Shown: positions 30,119 through 39,531, counted from the first letter of the stretch. The stretch is DNA of 64,000 nucleotides from Actinobacteria bacterium OV320 (GCA_001298545.1 LJCX01000025.1:186001-250000); one strand, 5' to 3'. Notes: a model not told the origin generated them from the letters alone. Program-made: numbers and translations.

Positions 30119-30235
30119 CGGTACCTGACACATACACATCCCGCACGTTCCCCGCCCGAGCCGCAGCGAGTAACTAACGGGCCCAACAATGCAGTTGGCC
30201 GGGGGGTCGGCACGTCAGGGCAACAGGAGGACGCA

Positions 30236-31564
30236 ATGCGAGCACGTACCCGAACCACCCGCCGGGTGGTGGTCCTCGCGGCCGTAGCGTCGCTGGGCGC
30301 CGGGCTGCTGGCCGGCTGTGCCGACGACGGCAACGACGACGCTTCCGACGGCTCGTCGTCGGGCAGCGGCAAGGGCAAGACGACGATCACGCTCGGTCTG
30401 TTCGGCACGATGGGCTTCAAGGAGGCCGGTCTCTACACCGAGTACGAGAAGCTCCACCCCGACATCAAGATCGCCGAGAATGTCACGGAGCGGAACGAGA
30501 ACTACTACCCGGCGCTCCTCAACCACCTCACGACCAACAGCGGCCTGATGGACGTCCAGGCCATCGAGGTCGGCAACATCGCCGAGGTCGTCGCCACCCA
30601 GGCGGCCAAGTTCGAGGACATGTCCAAGGTCTCGGGCGTCGACAAGAGCAAGTGGCTGGACTGGAAGTGGTCGCAGGGCACCACCAAGGACGGCCAGACG
30701 ATCGCCCTCGGCACCGACGTCGGCCCGATGGCCCTCTGCTACCGCAAGGACCTCTTCCAGGCGGCCGGTCTGCCCACCGACCGCGAGGCGGTCGGCAAGC
30801 TGTGGGCGGGTGACTGGAACAAGTTCATCGCCACCGGTGAGCAGTACAAGAGGAAGGCCAAGGCGGGCACCTTCTTCATGGACTCCCCCGGCGGCCTGAT
30901 CAACGCCATTCTCAGCAGTGAGAAGGAGAAGTTCTACGACTCCTCCGGCGAGATCATCTACAAGACGAACCCGGCGGTGAAGGCCGCGTTCGACCTGACC
31001 GCGAAGGCCGCCGAGGAGGGCCTGGTCCAGGCCCAGACGCAGTTCCAGGCGGCCTGGGACACCACGATCGCCAACAGCAAGTTCGCCACCATCGCCTGCC
31101 CGCCGTGGATGCTCGGCACCATCAAGGGCAAGGCCAAGGCCGAGGACGCCGGCAAGTGGGACGTGGCCGTCGCACCCAAGTCCGGCAACTGGGGCGGCTC
31201 CTTCCTGGGTGTGCCGAAGAGCGGCAAGCACGTGAAGGAGGCCGAGGCGTTCATCACCTGGCTGACCGCGCCCGAGCAGCAGGCGAAGCTGTTCAAGGTG
31301 CAGGGCTCCTTCCCGAGCACCCCGAGCGCGTACACGATGCCCGAGGTGACCGGCGCGAAGAACGACATGACCGGTGACTCGCCGATCGGTACGGTCTTCT
31401 CCGAGGCCGCCAAGACGGCTCCGGTGCAGGTGATCGGCCCGAAGGACCAGATCATCCAGCAGGGCCTGACCGACAACGGCGTCATCCTCGTGACGAAGGG
31501 CAAGTCGGCGGCGGAGGCCTGGAAGACGGCCACCAAGACCATCGACAACAACCTGGACAAGTGA
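30236..31564 (+). CDS. cebE: Cello-oligosaccharide-binding lipoprotein
   Basis: 442 aa from ATG 30236, 7 bases after AGGAGG. Signal peptide with twin arginine (TRRVVVLAAVASLGAGLLAGC) and lipobox LLAGC; the mature lipoprotein starts at Cys about 24. The body is a family-1 extracellular solute-binding protein: ITLGLFGTMGFKEAGLYTEYEKLHPDIKI, ALCYRKDLFQAAGLPTDREAVGKLW, AFITWLTAPEQQAKLFKVQGSFPS. It captures cellobiose and cellotriose for CebFG. It is the first gene of the operon behind the CebR operator. Confidence 0.94.
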   Translation: MRARTRTTRRVVVLAAVASLGAGLLAGCADDGNDDASDGSSSGSGKGKTTITLGLFGTMGFKEAGLYTEYEKLHPDIKIAENVTERNENYYPALLNHLTTNSGLMDVQAIEVGNIAEVVATQAAKFEDMSKVSGVDKSKWLDWKWSQGTTKDGQTIALGTDVGPMALCYRKDLFQAAGLPTDREAVGKLWAGDWNKFIATGEQYKRKAKAGTFFMDSPGGLINAILSSEKEKFYDSSGEIIYKTNPAVKAAFDLTAKAAEEGLVQAQTQFQAAWDTTIANSKFATIACPPWMLGTIKGKAKAEDAGKWDVAVAPKSGNWGGSFLGVPKSGKHVKEAEAFITWLTAPEQQAKLFKVQGSFPSTPSAYTMPEVTGAKNDMTGDSPIGTVFSEAAKTAPVQVIGPKDQIIQQGLTDNGVILVTKGKSAAEAWKTATKTIDNNLDK

Positions 31565-31569
31565 CCCGA

Positions 31570-32580
31570 ATGGCCACCCGCCACGACACCGCCGCGCCCC
31601 CCAGCAAGGAGGGGGGCGCGGCCCCGGGCCGCCCGGCCGCCGTCCCCACGGAGGCGGAGCAGCGGCACCGGGCCCGGCTCTCCCGCCGCTGGCAGCGGGA
31701 CAAGCGCTGGAGCCCGTACGCCTTCGTCTCGCCGTTCTTCCTGCTGTTCCTCGCGTTCGGCCTGTTCCCGCTGATCTACACGGGCTGGGCGTCGCTGCAC
31801 CAGGTGGAGCTGACCGCGCCCACCGACATGGAGTGGGTGGGGATGCGCAACTACACGCGCATCTTCGACGACGACTTCTTCTGGAACGCGGCGAAGAACA
31901 CCCTGACGATCGGGATCATCTCGACCGTTCCGCAGTTGCTGATGGCGATGGGCCTCGCCCACATCCTCAACTACAAGCTGCGTGCCTCGACCTTCTACCG
32001 GGTCGCGATGCTCGCGCCGTACGCGACCTCGATCGCGGCCGCCTCGCTGGTCTTCGTGCTGCTCTTCGGGCGCGACTACGGCATGATCAACTGGGCGCTG
32101 CACTTCGTCGGGATCGACGCGGTCGACTGGCAGAACGACAAGTGGCCGTCGCAGATCGCCGTCTCGTCGATCGTCATCTGGCGGTGGACCGGCTACAACG
32201 CGCTGATCTACCTGGCCGCGATGCAGGCGATCCCGCAGGACCTGTACGAGTCGGCGGCGCTGGACGGCGCCAGCCGCTGGAAGCAGTTCCTGCACGTGAC
32301 GCTGCCGTCGCTGCGGCCGACGATCCTGTTCACGGTCGTCGTCTCGACGATCGGCGCCAGTCAGGTCTTCGGCGAGCCGCTGCTGTTCGACGCCAACAAG
32401 GGCGCGTCGGGCGGCGCGGAGCACCAGTTCCAGACGCTGGGTCTGTACCTGTACGAGCAGGGCTGGGTGAACCAGCACCTGGGCCGGGCCTCGGCGATCG
32501 CCTGGACGATGTTCCTGATCCTGATCGTGATCGGCATCGTCAACTACGTCATCTCGCGCCGGCTGCGCGCCAGTAGTTAG
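31570..32580 (+). CDS. cebF: Cellobiose ABC transporter permease
   Basis: About 336 aa from ATG 31570; a GTG at 31561 overlapping the cebE stop is the alternative, and neither has a strong ribosome-binding site. MalF-type permease with about six membrane helices; the first is YAFVSPFFLLFLAFGLFPLIYTGW. The conserved EAA loop is DLYESAALDGASRWKQFLHVTLPSLRPTILF, which contacts the ATPase. N-terminal 50 residues are charged and cytoplasmic. Confidence 0.94.
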   Translation: MATRHDTAAPPSKEGGAAPGRPAAVPTEAEQRHRARLSRRWQRDKRWSPYAFVSPFFLLFLAFGLFPLIYTGWASLHQVELTAPTDMEWVGMRNYTRIFDDDFFWNAAKNTLTIGIISTVPQLLMAMGLAHILNYKLRASTFYRVAMLAPYATSIAAASLVFVLLFGRDYGMINWALHFVGIDAVDWQNDKWPSQIAVSSIVIWRWTGYNALIYLAAMQAIPQDLYESAALDGASRWKQFLHVTLPSLRPTILFTVVVSTIGASQVFGEPLLFDANKGASGGAEHQFQTLGLYLYEQGWVNQHLGRASAIAWTMFLILIVIGIVNYVISRRLRASS

Positions 32581-32591
32581 GAGTACCGGCC

Positions 32592-33509
32592 GTGACGACG
32601 ACGACAACGACCGCGAAGTCCGTGGAAACCGAGGACGCCGTGCCGACGGCCCGGAAGGTGCGCCGGCCGAAGTCCGCGCGGGCCGGCGGGCAGATGCACG
32701 GCGGGCCGATCGCCTACATCATCCTGGGCGTGTTCACCATCGTTTCGCTGTTCCCCCTGGTGTGGACGGCGATCGCGGCGTCCCGCGACAACAACCGGCT
32801 GGCGCAGAACCCGCCGCCGTTCGTGTTCGGCTCCAACCTCTTCCACAACCTGGACGTGGCCTGGAACGACGCGAACCTGGGCAAGGCGTTCGTCAACACG
32901 ACGATCGTGGCGGGGACTTCGGCGGCGACGATCGTCTTCCTGTCGACGATCGCCGGGTTCGCCTTCGCCAAGCTCCGCTTCCGGGGCCGGGGCGCGCTGA
33001 TGCTGATCGTGATCGGCACGATGATGGTGCCGCCGCAGCTGAGCATCATCCCGCTGTACATGATGGTCGCCAAGCTGGAGTGGACGGACCAGCTCCAGGC
33101 GGTGATCCTGCCGTCGCTGGTGAGCGCGTTCGGGGTGTTCTTCATGCGGCAGTACCTCATCCAGGCGCTGCCCGACGAGATCATCGAGGCGGCCCGGGTG
33201 GACGGCGCGAGCAGCTGGCGCGTGGTGTGGCACGTGGTGTTCCCCGCGGCGCGCCCGGCCATGGCGGTGCTCGGCATGCTGATGTTCGTGCAGACGTGGA
33301 ACGACTTCCTGTGGCCGTTCCTGGTGCTGAGCCAGACCGGCAACCCGACCGTGCAGGTCGCGGTCGCGGGCCTCGGCCGCGGGTACACCCCGGACCAGTC
33401 CCTGATCATGGCGGGCGCGCTGCTGGGCACGCTGCCGCTGCTGCTGGTCTTCGCGATCTTCGGCAAGCAGATCGTGGGCGGCATCATGCAGGGCGCCGTG
33501 AAGGGCTGA
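32592..33509 (+). CDS. cebG: Cellobiose ABC transporter permease
   Basis: 305 aa from GTG 32592, with TAGGAG upstream. MalG-type permease: first helix IAYIILGVFTIVSLFPLVWTAIA, EAA loop DEIIEAARVDGASSWRVVWHVVFPAARPAMAVLGML, and C-terminal IFGKQIVGGIMQGAVKG. It follows cebF after 11 bases. No ATPase gene follows; Streptomyces CebEFG is known to be energised by the shared ATPase MsiK encoded elsewhere. Confidence 0.94.
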   Translation: MTTTTTTAKSVETEDAVPTARKVRRPKSARAGGQMHGGPIAYIILGVFTIVSLFPLVWTAIAASRDNNRLAQNPPPFVFGSNLFHNLDVAWNDANLGKAFVNTTIVAGTSAATIVFLSTIAGFAFAKLRFRGRGALMLIVIGTMMVPPQLSIIPLYMMVAKLEWTDQLQAVILPSLVSAFGVFFMRQYLIQALPDEIIEAARVDGASSWRVVWHVVFPAARPAMAVLGMLMFVQTWNDFLWPFLVLSQTGNPTVQVAVAGLGRGYTPDQSLIMAGALLGTLPLLLVFAIFGKQIVGGIMQGAVKG

Positions 33510-33573
33510 GGACACGTCGCGCCTGCGTGCGACGCCTTACGACGCCCTCCCGTCCGTCCGTCCGTGACTTCAC

Positions 33574-33603
33574 GGGGGCCGGGTCACCGCCGCCCCGGCC
33601 CCC
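33574..33603 (+). terminator. Hairpin between cebG and bglC
   Basis: A perfect 10-bp GC stem (GGGGGCCGGG / CCCGGCCCCC) with a 10-base loop, 47 bp before the bglC operator. It could partially end cebEFG transcription before the separately regulated bglC. Confidence 0.6.
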
Positions 33604-33649
33604 TCCGCACCACTTCCCCCCCGACCTCGTCGGTCTCGACGACCACCCA

Positions 33650-33663
33650 TGGGAGCGCTTCCA
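33650..33663 (+). promoter_or_regulatory. CebR operator on the bglC ribosome-binding site and start
   Basis: TGGGAGCGCTTCCA differs from the perfect CebR palindrome at one base. Its last A is the first base of the bglC ATG and its GGGAG is the only Shine-Dalgarno candidate. Bound CebR would therefore act as a roadblock or on a near-leaderless transcript. Confidence 0.85.
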
Positions 33664-35093
33664 TGCCTGAGCCCATTACTCCGGTGACCTTTCCGCCCGC
33701 CTTCCTCTGGGGTGCCGCGACCTCCGCGTACCAGATCGAGGGGGCGGTGCGCGAGGGCGGCCGTACCCCCTCGATCTGGGACACCTTCAGCCATACGCCG
33801 GGCAAGACGGCCGGTGGCGAAACCGGTGACATCGCTGTCGACCACTACCACCGCTACCGCGACGACGTGGCGCTGATGGCGGAGCTGGGCCTGTCCACGT
33901 ACCGCTTCTCCATCTCCTGGTCCCGGGTCCAGCCGACCGGGCGCGGCCCCGCGGTGCAGGTGGGCCTGGACTTCTACCGCCGCCTGGTGGACGAGCTGCT
34001 GGCGGCGGGCATCAAGCCGGCCGTCACCCTCTACCACTGGGACCTCCCCCAGGAGCTGGAGGACGCGGGCGGCTGGCCGGAGCGGGACACGGCGTTCCGG
34101 TTCGCGGAGTACGCGCAGATCGTCGGCGAGGCGCTCGGCGACCGCGTGGAGAACTGGATCACGCTGAACGAGCCGTGGTGCAGCGCGTTCCTGGGCTACG
34201 CCTCCGGGGTGCACGCGCCGGGCCGTACCGAGCCGGTGGCGTCGCTGAAGGCGGCGCACCACCTGAACCTGGCGCACGGGCTGGGCACGTCGGCGCTGCG
34301 CGCGGCCATGCCGGCCCGCAACTCGGTGGCGATCAGCCTCAACTCCTCGGTGGTGCGCCCGCTCTCCCCGGGCGACCCGGCGGACCTGGCCGCGGTGCAG
34401 AAGATCGACGACCTGGCCAACGGCGTCTTCCACGGCCCGATCCTGCGGGGCGCCTACCCGGAGACACTGCTGGCGGCGACCTCGTCGCTGACGGACTGGT
34501 CGTACGTCCACGAGGGCGATCTGCGCGCCATCCACCAGCCGTTGGACGCGCTGGGCCTGAACTACTACACGCCCACGCTGGTCTCGGCGGCGGACGCGTC
34601 GGTGCTGGGTCCCCGTTCGGACGGTCACGGCGCGAGCGACCACTCGCCGTGGCCCGGCGCGGACGACGTGGCCTTCCACCTGACGCCCGGCGACCGCACG
34701 GAGATGGGCTGGTCCATCGACCCGACCGGCCTGCACGAGCTGATCATGCGCTACACGGCGGAGGCACCGGGCCTGCCCCTCTACATCACGGAGAACGGCG
34801 CGGCCTACGACGACAAGCCCGACTCGGACGGCCGCGTCCACGACCCGGAGCGCATCGCCTACCTGCACGGCCACCTCGCGGCGGTCCGGCGGGCGATCGC
34901 GGACGGCGCGGACGTGCGGGGCTACTACCTCTGGTCCCTCCTGGACAACTTCGAGTGGGCGTACGGCTACGAGAAGCGGTTCGGCGCGGTGTACGTGGAC
35001 TACGCGACGCTGACCCGCACGCCGAAGTCGAGCGCGCTGTGGTACAGCCAGGCGGCCCGCACGGGCACCCTGGCGCCGACCGAGACCAACTGA
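33663..35093 (+). CDS. bglC: GH1 beta-glucosidase
   Basis: 476 aa from ATG 33663. Cytoplasmic (no signal peptide) retaining beta-glucosidase splitting imported cellobiose to glucose. GH1 landmarks: [15 protein letters not shown] at the N-terminus, [16 protein letters not shown], acid/base Glu in WITLNEPWC, the YYTPTLV segment, nucleophile Glu in [11 protein letters not shown] and the C-terminal [21 protein letters not shown]. Adjacent to cebEFG and with its own CebR box, as in S. scabies and S. coelicolor. Confidence 0.96.
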   Translation: MPEPITPVTFPPAFLWGAATSAYQIEGAVREGGRTPSIWDTFSHTPGKTAGGETGDIAVDHYHRYRDDVALMAELGLSTYRFSISWSRVQPTGRGPAVQVGLDFYRRLVDELLAAGIKPAVTLYHWDLPQELEDAGGWPERDTAFRFAEYAQIVGEALGDRVENWITLNEPWCSAFLGYASGVHAPGRTEPVASLKAAHHLNLAHGLGTSALRAAMPARNSVAISLNSSVVRPLSPGDPADLAAVQKIDDLANGVFHGPILRGAYPETLLAATSSLTDWSYVHEGDLRAIHQPLDALGLNYYTPTLVSAADASVLGPRSDGHGASDHSPWPGADDVAFHLTPGDRTEMGWSIDPTGLHELIMRYTAEAPGLPLYITENGAAYDDKPDSDGRVHDPERIAYLHGHLAAVRRAIADGADVRGYYLWSLLDNFEWAYGYEKRFGAVYVDYATLTRTPKSSALWYSQAARTGTLAPTETN

Positions 35094-35109
35094 CCCGGGG
35101 AGCGGGGAG

Positions 35110-35142
35110 AGGGCGCGGCGGGCTGGGGGCCTGCCGCGCCCT
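35110..35142 (+). terminator. Terminator after bglC
   Basis: A 13-bp stem (AGGGCGCGGCGGG / CCTGCCGCGCCCT, one G-T pair) with a 7-base loop, 17 bp after the bglC stop. Confidence 0.7.
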
Positions 35143-35269
35143 TCGCCGTTGATCGCCGCTGTCCACTTTCCGTCCGGGCCGGCGGGATCTGTGGCACGCT
35201 CGTTGCGCCCACGACCTCCTGTCGCCGGAGGTGTCGGCGCGTCGGCAGGGGCGTACGGGGAGGAGCGAC

Positions 35270-38200
35270 ATGAGCGCGGGCGAGCGTGTCCCGTTGGAGG
35301 CGGCGCTGGTCCGGGTCTGGCGCGGGGACTCTCTGGTGGGGGCCGGTTTCCTGGCGGGTCCGGCGCAGGTGCTGACCGCCGCGCACGTCGTGACCGACGC
35401 ACTGGGGCTCCCGCCCGCGCGGGCGTCCGCGACGGCCCCCGGACAGGCGCCGCCGGTCGGCGCGTCGGTCACCGTCGACTTCCCGTTACTGGCGCCGGGT
35501 CTGCGCCGCACCGCCGAGGTCGTCGCGTGGCACTCGCCCGTCCCGGGCCGGGGCACGGACGTCGCCGGTCTGCGGCTGCTCGACCCGGCACCGGAGGGCG
35601 CCCGGCCGCTCGTGCTGCGCAGACGGCGCGGCGGTCTGAACGGCCTGCTGGTGATGGTGGGTTTCCCGCGCGGCCTGGAGCTCGGCACCTGGGTGTACGG
35701 CCGGGAAGGGGGCCCGGTCGCGACGGGCTGGGTGGAGATCGAGAGCGATCCCGCCCGGCAGGCGGTGCTCGCGCCCGGCTTCTCCGGGACGCCCGTTTGG
35801 AGCCCGGACGCCGATGCTGTCGTGGGCATGGTGGGCTACAAGGTCTCCGGCGCGGGGTCGAAGATCGGCTACATGATGCCGGTGGACACGCTGCTGGCCG
35901 CCTGGCCGGAGCTGACGGGGGTGATCGAGCAGCGGTCGCCGTTCCGGGCGCTGCGCGCGTTCACCGAGCAGGACGCCGAACTGTTCTACGGGCGCGACGA
36001 CTTGGCCGCGCAGATCGTCGAGCGGATCGGTGACGGCGTACCGGTGATCTGCGTCATCGGCGGCTCCGGGGCCGGCAAGTCCTCCCTGTGGCACGCCGGT
36101 GTGGTCCCCCGGCTGCGGGCCCGGCAGGAGAGGCTCGTGGTGGTGACGCTCCGCCCCTCCGACGCCGGTACGCCGCTGAACGCCCTGGCCTTCGCGCTGG
36201 ACACGCTGCTGGCACCGGACCGGGAGGCCGCGGCCCGGCTGGTGTCCGTGGAGGGGCTCGCCGCGAGACTGGCCGGGGGCGCCATGGCCGATGTGGTGGC
36301 CGCGGTGCTGGAGCGCCGCGGGGGCGAGCACATGCTGATCTGCGTCGATCAGTTCGAGGAGGTCTTCGGCCGGCCCGTGGACGACCGGGCCGCGTTCGCC
36401 GGGGCGCTGGGCGCCTGCCTCACCGACGGGTCCCGGCTGTCCGTGCTGGTCAACCTCAGGGACACCTTCCTCGGCGCCGTCCTGAGCGACCGGCCCGCCG
36501 CCGAGCTCGCGCGGCGCTGGCTGCCGGTCACCGTGGGCGAGATGACCCGGGCGGAACTGCGGCAGGTGATGACCGGGCCGCTGCGGCGGCTGGGCACCGT
36601 CGAGTTCGCCGACGGGCTCGTCGAGCGGATCCTGGAGGATCTGAGGCGGACACCGAACCCGTTGCCGTTGCTGGAGTTCACGCTCGCCGAGTTGTGGGAG
36701 CGACGTTCGGCGGGCCTGCTGACCCACGAGGCCTACGAGGAGGTGGGTGGGGTCTCCCGGGCGCTGGCGGGCTACGCGGACCGGGTCTGGTCGGGACTGG
36801 ATCCCGGGACCCGGACCACCGCCGAGCGGCTGCTGGTGCAACTGGCCCGCCCCCTGCACCGCGATGAACTGACCGTGCGCAGCACGGCCCTGCGCGACGA
36901 GTGCGACGACGCGCAGTGGGCCGTCGCGCAGCGCCTCGCCACCACGAGACTGCTGGTGCTGCACGAGGTCAATGCCGGTCTCGCGGGCCAGGAGCCGGTG
37001 CCCGGCGTCGAGTTGGCGCACGACTCGCTGCTGACGCAGTGGGACCGGCTGCGTGAGCTGACCGAGCGGTTCCGCGACTTCCGGGTCTGGCAGGACGGTC
37101 TGCGGCAGCGCATCGACATCTGGTCGAGCCGGAAGTCGCCCGGCCGCCTGCTGTCCGGCGCCGATCTGCGGGACGCCCGGCGCTGGGCGGCCACCCACGG
37201 CGAGCATCTCAGCGCGCGGGAGCACACCTTCATCGGGGCGAGCCGGCGGCGCCGGCGGTGGCTGCTCTCGGGCGTCGCCGGGGTGCTGGCGGTGGCCCTC
37301 GTCATCGTCACGGCCGTCTACCAGCACCGCAGCGGACAGGTGGCCGAATCCCTCGCGCGGGATCTGGCCGTGAAGGCGCGGCAGCTGAAACAGGCCGATT
37401 CCTACGGGGCGGTGCAACTGGCGATGCGCGCCTACCGGACCGACTCCTCGGTCGGGCTCGACGCGGCGAAGCCGGGCGCCTACGACGTGGCCGACAGGCT
37501 GCTGCCGCACCACGACGTCGCCCAGGACCTGTCCACGGCCGATCCGAGCCGTTCAGCCGCGACCCCGACCGGCCCGTCGGGCGATCCGACCCCGACAGCC
37601 GACTCGGGCGCAAAGGCTCTGGAGAGCAGCTCCCGGGTGGAGAACGAGGATCTGACGCAGATGGCGAGCGCCGACGGCGGGACCCTGGTCACCACGGACG
37701 CGTCGAGCCGCATCGCGGTGTGGCGCCTTTCCGGCGAACGGGTGGCCGAGGAGTCACTGTCCTCGCTGTTCGGCCCGAACGACCACGCCGGGTCACCCGT
37801 GATCAGCCGCAGCGGACGGTATGTGGTGTTCCGGCAGTCCGTCGGGCTCGCCCCCGGCGAACTGGACGTCGACGACCCGGTCGACGAGAACGGCCTGCCG
37901 AAGATCGACCCGGACGGATACGCCACCTGCGTCCCGGACCTGCTCGGCCTCACGTCCTGTCTGGTCGTCTACGACACGGTGGAGCACAAGGTCGTCTCCG
38001 CCCGGGAGGTCGCGCAGATCCCCGCGATCGGCCACGTGACGATGAGCGTCGACCCGACGGACCGGGTGCTGGGCATGGTCGTCTCGGACAGTCTGCTGCC
38101 GACCCTCCAGAGCGGACTGCACAACACCCTGTACCTGTTCGACCTGCACACCGGCCGGCTGCTGCGGGAGACGAAGCTGCCGTGGCCGAGCATGGTCACC

Positions 38201-38956
38201 GAGCTGTGGCTGGGGCCCGAAGGCGGTACCGCGACGGTCTCCGAGGTGCTGGCCGACGATGTCAAGGCACGAGCCGACCTGTCGCTGTCGTGGGTGGACC
38301 TCGGCCGGGACACCGTGACCCGGCACCAGCTGGTCGCCGACCCGACCACCCTCAGCACCTCGACGATGAGCCTGGACGGGCGCACGGTCGCCGCCCTCGT
38401 ACGGGAACCCGACACCGGCACCCGCGGTCTGGTCGCCTGGTCCACCGACACCGGCAAGGTCGTCTCGCGCATCCCCCGGCTCGTCGAGAGCGGCGACTTC
38501 GGCACGCTCGCGCTGGACGCGACGGGAACCGCGGCCTGGGTCTCCACCCTGGCCCAGGAGTGGGGCTCCCTGACCGGGACCACCCCTTCCGCCACCGGGA
38601 TTCAGCTGGACCCGATCGAGGGAGCCACCCTGGCCCAGCGGGTGTCCGTCCGGTCGCTGTCGAACGGCAAGGAGACGGGACGGTTCGACTACTCGGGAGG
38701 CTGGATATGGCCGTTGGGCAGCGGCACCGGCGCCCCGCTCGCCCTGGTGGACGGCAGCACGCTGGGCATCGTGCTCGACCGTCCGGGCGAGCCGGCACCC
38801 CTGCGCCGGCTGGCCGCCGCCAAGGCCGATCCACCGTCCGCCCGGCGGAAACTCACCCTGTCGGGACTCTGCGCCCTGCTCGGCGAGCCGAACCACGACC
38901 AGGCGACCCGGGACCTGGTGCCTCCCGGCGCCTATCAGGGCGCCCTCTGCCCCTGA
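35270..38956 (+). CDS. Trypsin-nSTAND1 NTPase-propeller conflict protein
   Basis: 1228 aa from ATG 35270 with GGGGAGGAG upstream. Domain order: trypsin-like protease (residues about 10-215) with triad candidates His39 (TAAHVV), Asp97 (GTDVAG) and Ser172 (PGFSGTPVW); nSTAND1 STAND NTPase (about 225-640) opening with FYGRDD, Walker A GGSGAGKSS (Lys270), Walker B LICVDQFEEVF and a winged-helix region; basic RRRRR then a membrane helix near 663-685; a Ser/Thr/Pro linker; and a C-terminal beta-propeller-like region with repeated DxxGRxLAxV-type strands. Codon 73 (35486-35488) is TTA. Known relatives are the nSTAND-trypsin conflict systems described by the Aravind group, predicted to sense invasion and proteolytically switch on an effector. 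The downstream Trypco1 gene supports this. It has no signal peptide, so the protease faces the cytoplasm. Confidence 0.88.
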   Translation: MSAGERVPLEAALVRVWRGDSLVGAGFLAGPAQVLTAAHVVTDALGLPPARASATAPGQAPPVGASVTVDFPLLAPGLRRTAEVVAWHSPVPGRGTDVAGLRLLDPAPEGARPLVLRRRRGGLNGLLVMVGFPRGLELGTWVYGREGGPVATGWVEIESDPARQAVLAPGFSGTPVWSPDADAVVGMVGYKVSGAGSKIGYMMPVDTLLAAWPELTGVIEQRSPFRALRAFTEQDAELFYGRDDLAAQIVERIGDGVPVICVIGGSGAGKSSLWHAGVVPRLRARQERLVVVTLRPSDAGTPLNALAFALDTLLAPDREAAARLVSVEGLAARLAGGAMADVVAAVLERRGGEHMLICVDQFEEVFGRPVDDRAAFAGALGACLTDGSRLSVLVNLRDTFLGAVLSDRPAAELARRWLPVTVGEMTRAELRQVMTGPLRRLGTVEFADGLVERILEDLRRTPNPLPLLEFTLAELWERRSAGLLTHEAYEEVGGVSRALAGYADRVWSGLDPGTRTTAERLLVQLARPLHRDELTVRSTALRDECDDAQWAVAQRLATTRLLVLHEVNAGLAGQEPVPGVELAHDSLLTQWDRLRELTERFRDFRVWQDGLRQRIDIWSSRKSPGRLLSGADLRDARRWAATHGEHLSAREHTFIGASRRRRRWLLSGVAGVLAVALVIVTAVYQHRSGQVAESLARDLAVKARQLKQADSYGAVQLAMRAYRTDSSVGLDAAKPGAYDVADRLLPHHDVAQDLSTADPSRSAATPTGPSGDPTPTADSGAKALESSSRVENEDLTQMASADGGTLVTTDASSRIAVWRLSGERVAEESLSSLFGPNDHAGSPVISRSGRYVVFRQSVGLAPGELDVDDPVDENGLPKIDPDGYATCVPDLLGLTSCLVVYDTVEHKVVSAREVAQIPAIGHVTMSVDPTDRVLGMVVSDSLLPTLQSGLHNTLYLFDLHTGRLLRETKLPWPSMVTELWLGPEGGTATVSEVLADDVKARADLSLSWVDLGRDTVTRHQLVADPTTLSTSTMSLDGRTVAALVREPDTGTRGLVAWSTDTGKVVSRIPRLVESGDFGTLALDATGTAAWVSTLAQEWGSLTGTTPSATGIQLDPIEGATLAQRVSVRSLSNGKETGRFDYSGGWIWPLGSGTGAPLALVDGSTLGIVLDRPGEPAPLRRLAAAKADPPSARRKLTLSGLCALLGEPNHDQATRDLVPPGAYQGALCP

Positions 38957-38999
38957 AGGTGCCCTCCCCCGACGACGCCACGACGAACGAGGAGACTCC

Positions 39000-39359
39000 A
39001 TGACCGAGCTGGTGCGGTGGACGCTGGACAGCGGCGGCGAGGTGATCGTGGAGGTGCCGCCGGACGGCCCGTCCATCAGTCCGGTCTCCCGGACGGGCGG
39101 CCTCGTCGAGTCGGCCGGCACCTCGCTGAGCTCCGCGCTCGGCAATGTCCGCCAGGCCGCGTCGGACGTGCTCGGCCAGTTCCGCGCGATGGACGTCCGG
39201 CCGGGGACGATCGAGGTCGAGTTCGGTGTGAAGCTGACCGCGGAGGCCGGCGCCATCATCGCGAAGACGAGCGCCGAAGGCCATCTGAACGTCAGGCTGA
39301 CCTGGGAGAACGACGGCTCGCAGGAGCCCCGGCCGACAGCCCCCGACCCGCCCGACTGA
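39000..39359 (+). CDS. Trypco1 (CU044_2847-family) partner protein
   Basis: 119 aa, starting 43 bp after the nSTAND gene. The pattern VRWTLDSGGEVIVEVPPDGP, LSSALGNVRQAASDVLGQFRAM, DVRPGTIEVEFGVKLTAEAGAIIAKTSAEGHLNVRLTWE is that of the trypsin-co-occurring domain 1 family, small beta-rich proteins encoded next to trypsin-bearing STAND systems. The conserved GTIEVEFGVKLTAEAGAIIA core is intact. Role unknown; by published inference it may be the substrate or adaptor of the trypsin-like domain. Confidence 0.88.
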   Translation: MTELVRWTLDSGGEVIVEVPPDGPSISPVSRTGGLVESAGTSLSSALGNVRQAASDVLGQFRAMDVRPGTIEVEFGVKLTAEAGAIIAKTSAEGHLNVRLTWENDGSQEPRPTAPDPPD

Positions 39360-39383
39360 CCGCCCCCTGCTCCCCCTGCCGGA

Positions 39384-39439
39384 CGGGCCCTGCCCCGGGT
39401 CGGGCGGGCCCTGCCCCGGGTCGGTCGGGCAGCCGACCG
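39384..39439. repeat. Tandem 20-bp repeat and hairpin after Trypco1
   Basis: CGGGCCCTGCCCCGGGTCGG occurs at 39384-39403 and again at 39405-39424. The second copy runs into CGGTCGG-GCAG-CCGACCG (39422-39439), a perfect 7-bp hairpin that may end transcription of the cassette. Confidence 0.65.
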
Positions 39440-39531
39440 GCTCCCGCGTGATCGCGACCCCGTTCGGCGGGAGGCGGACCGTACCGGGTCGTCGGCGTCA
39501 TCCGGTGGTCGGCGTCACCGCACGCGACGGG

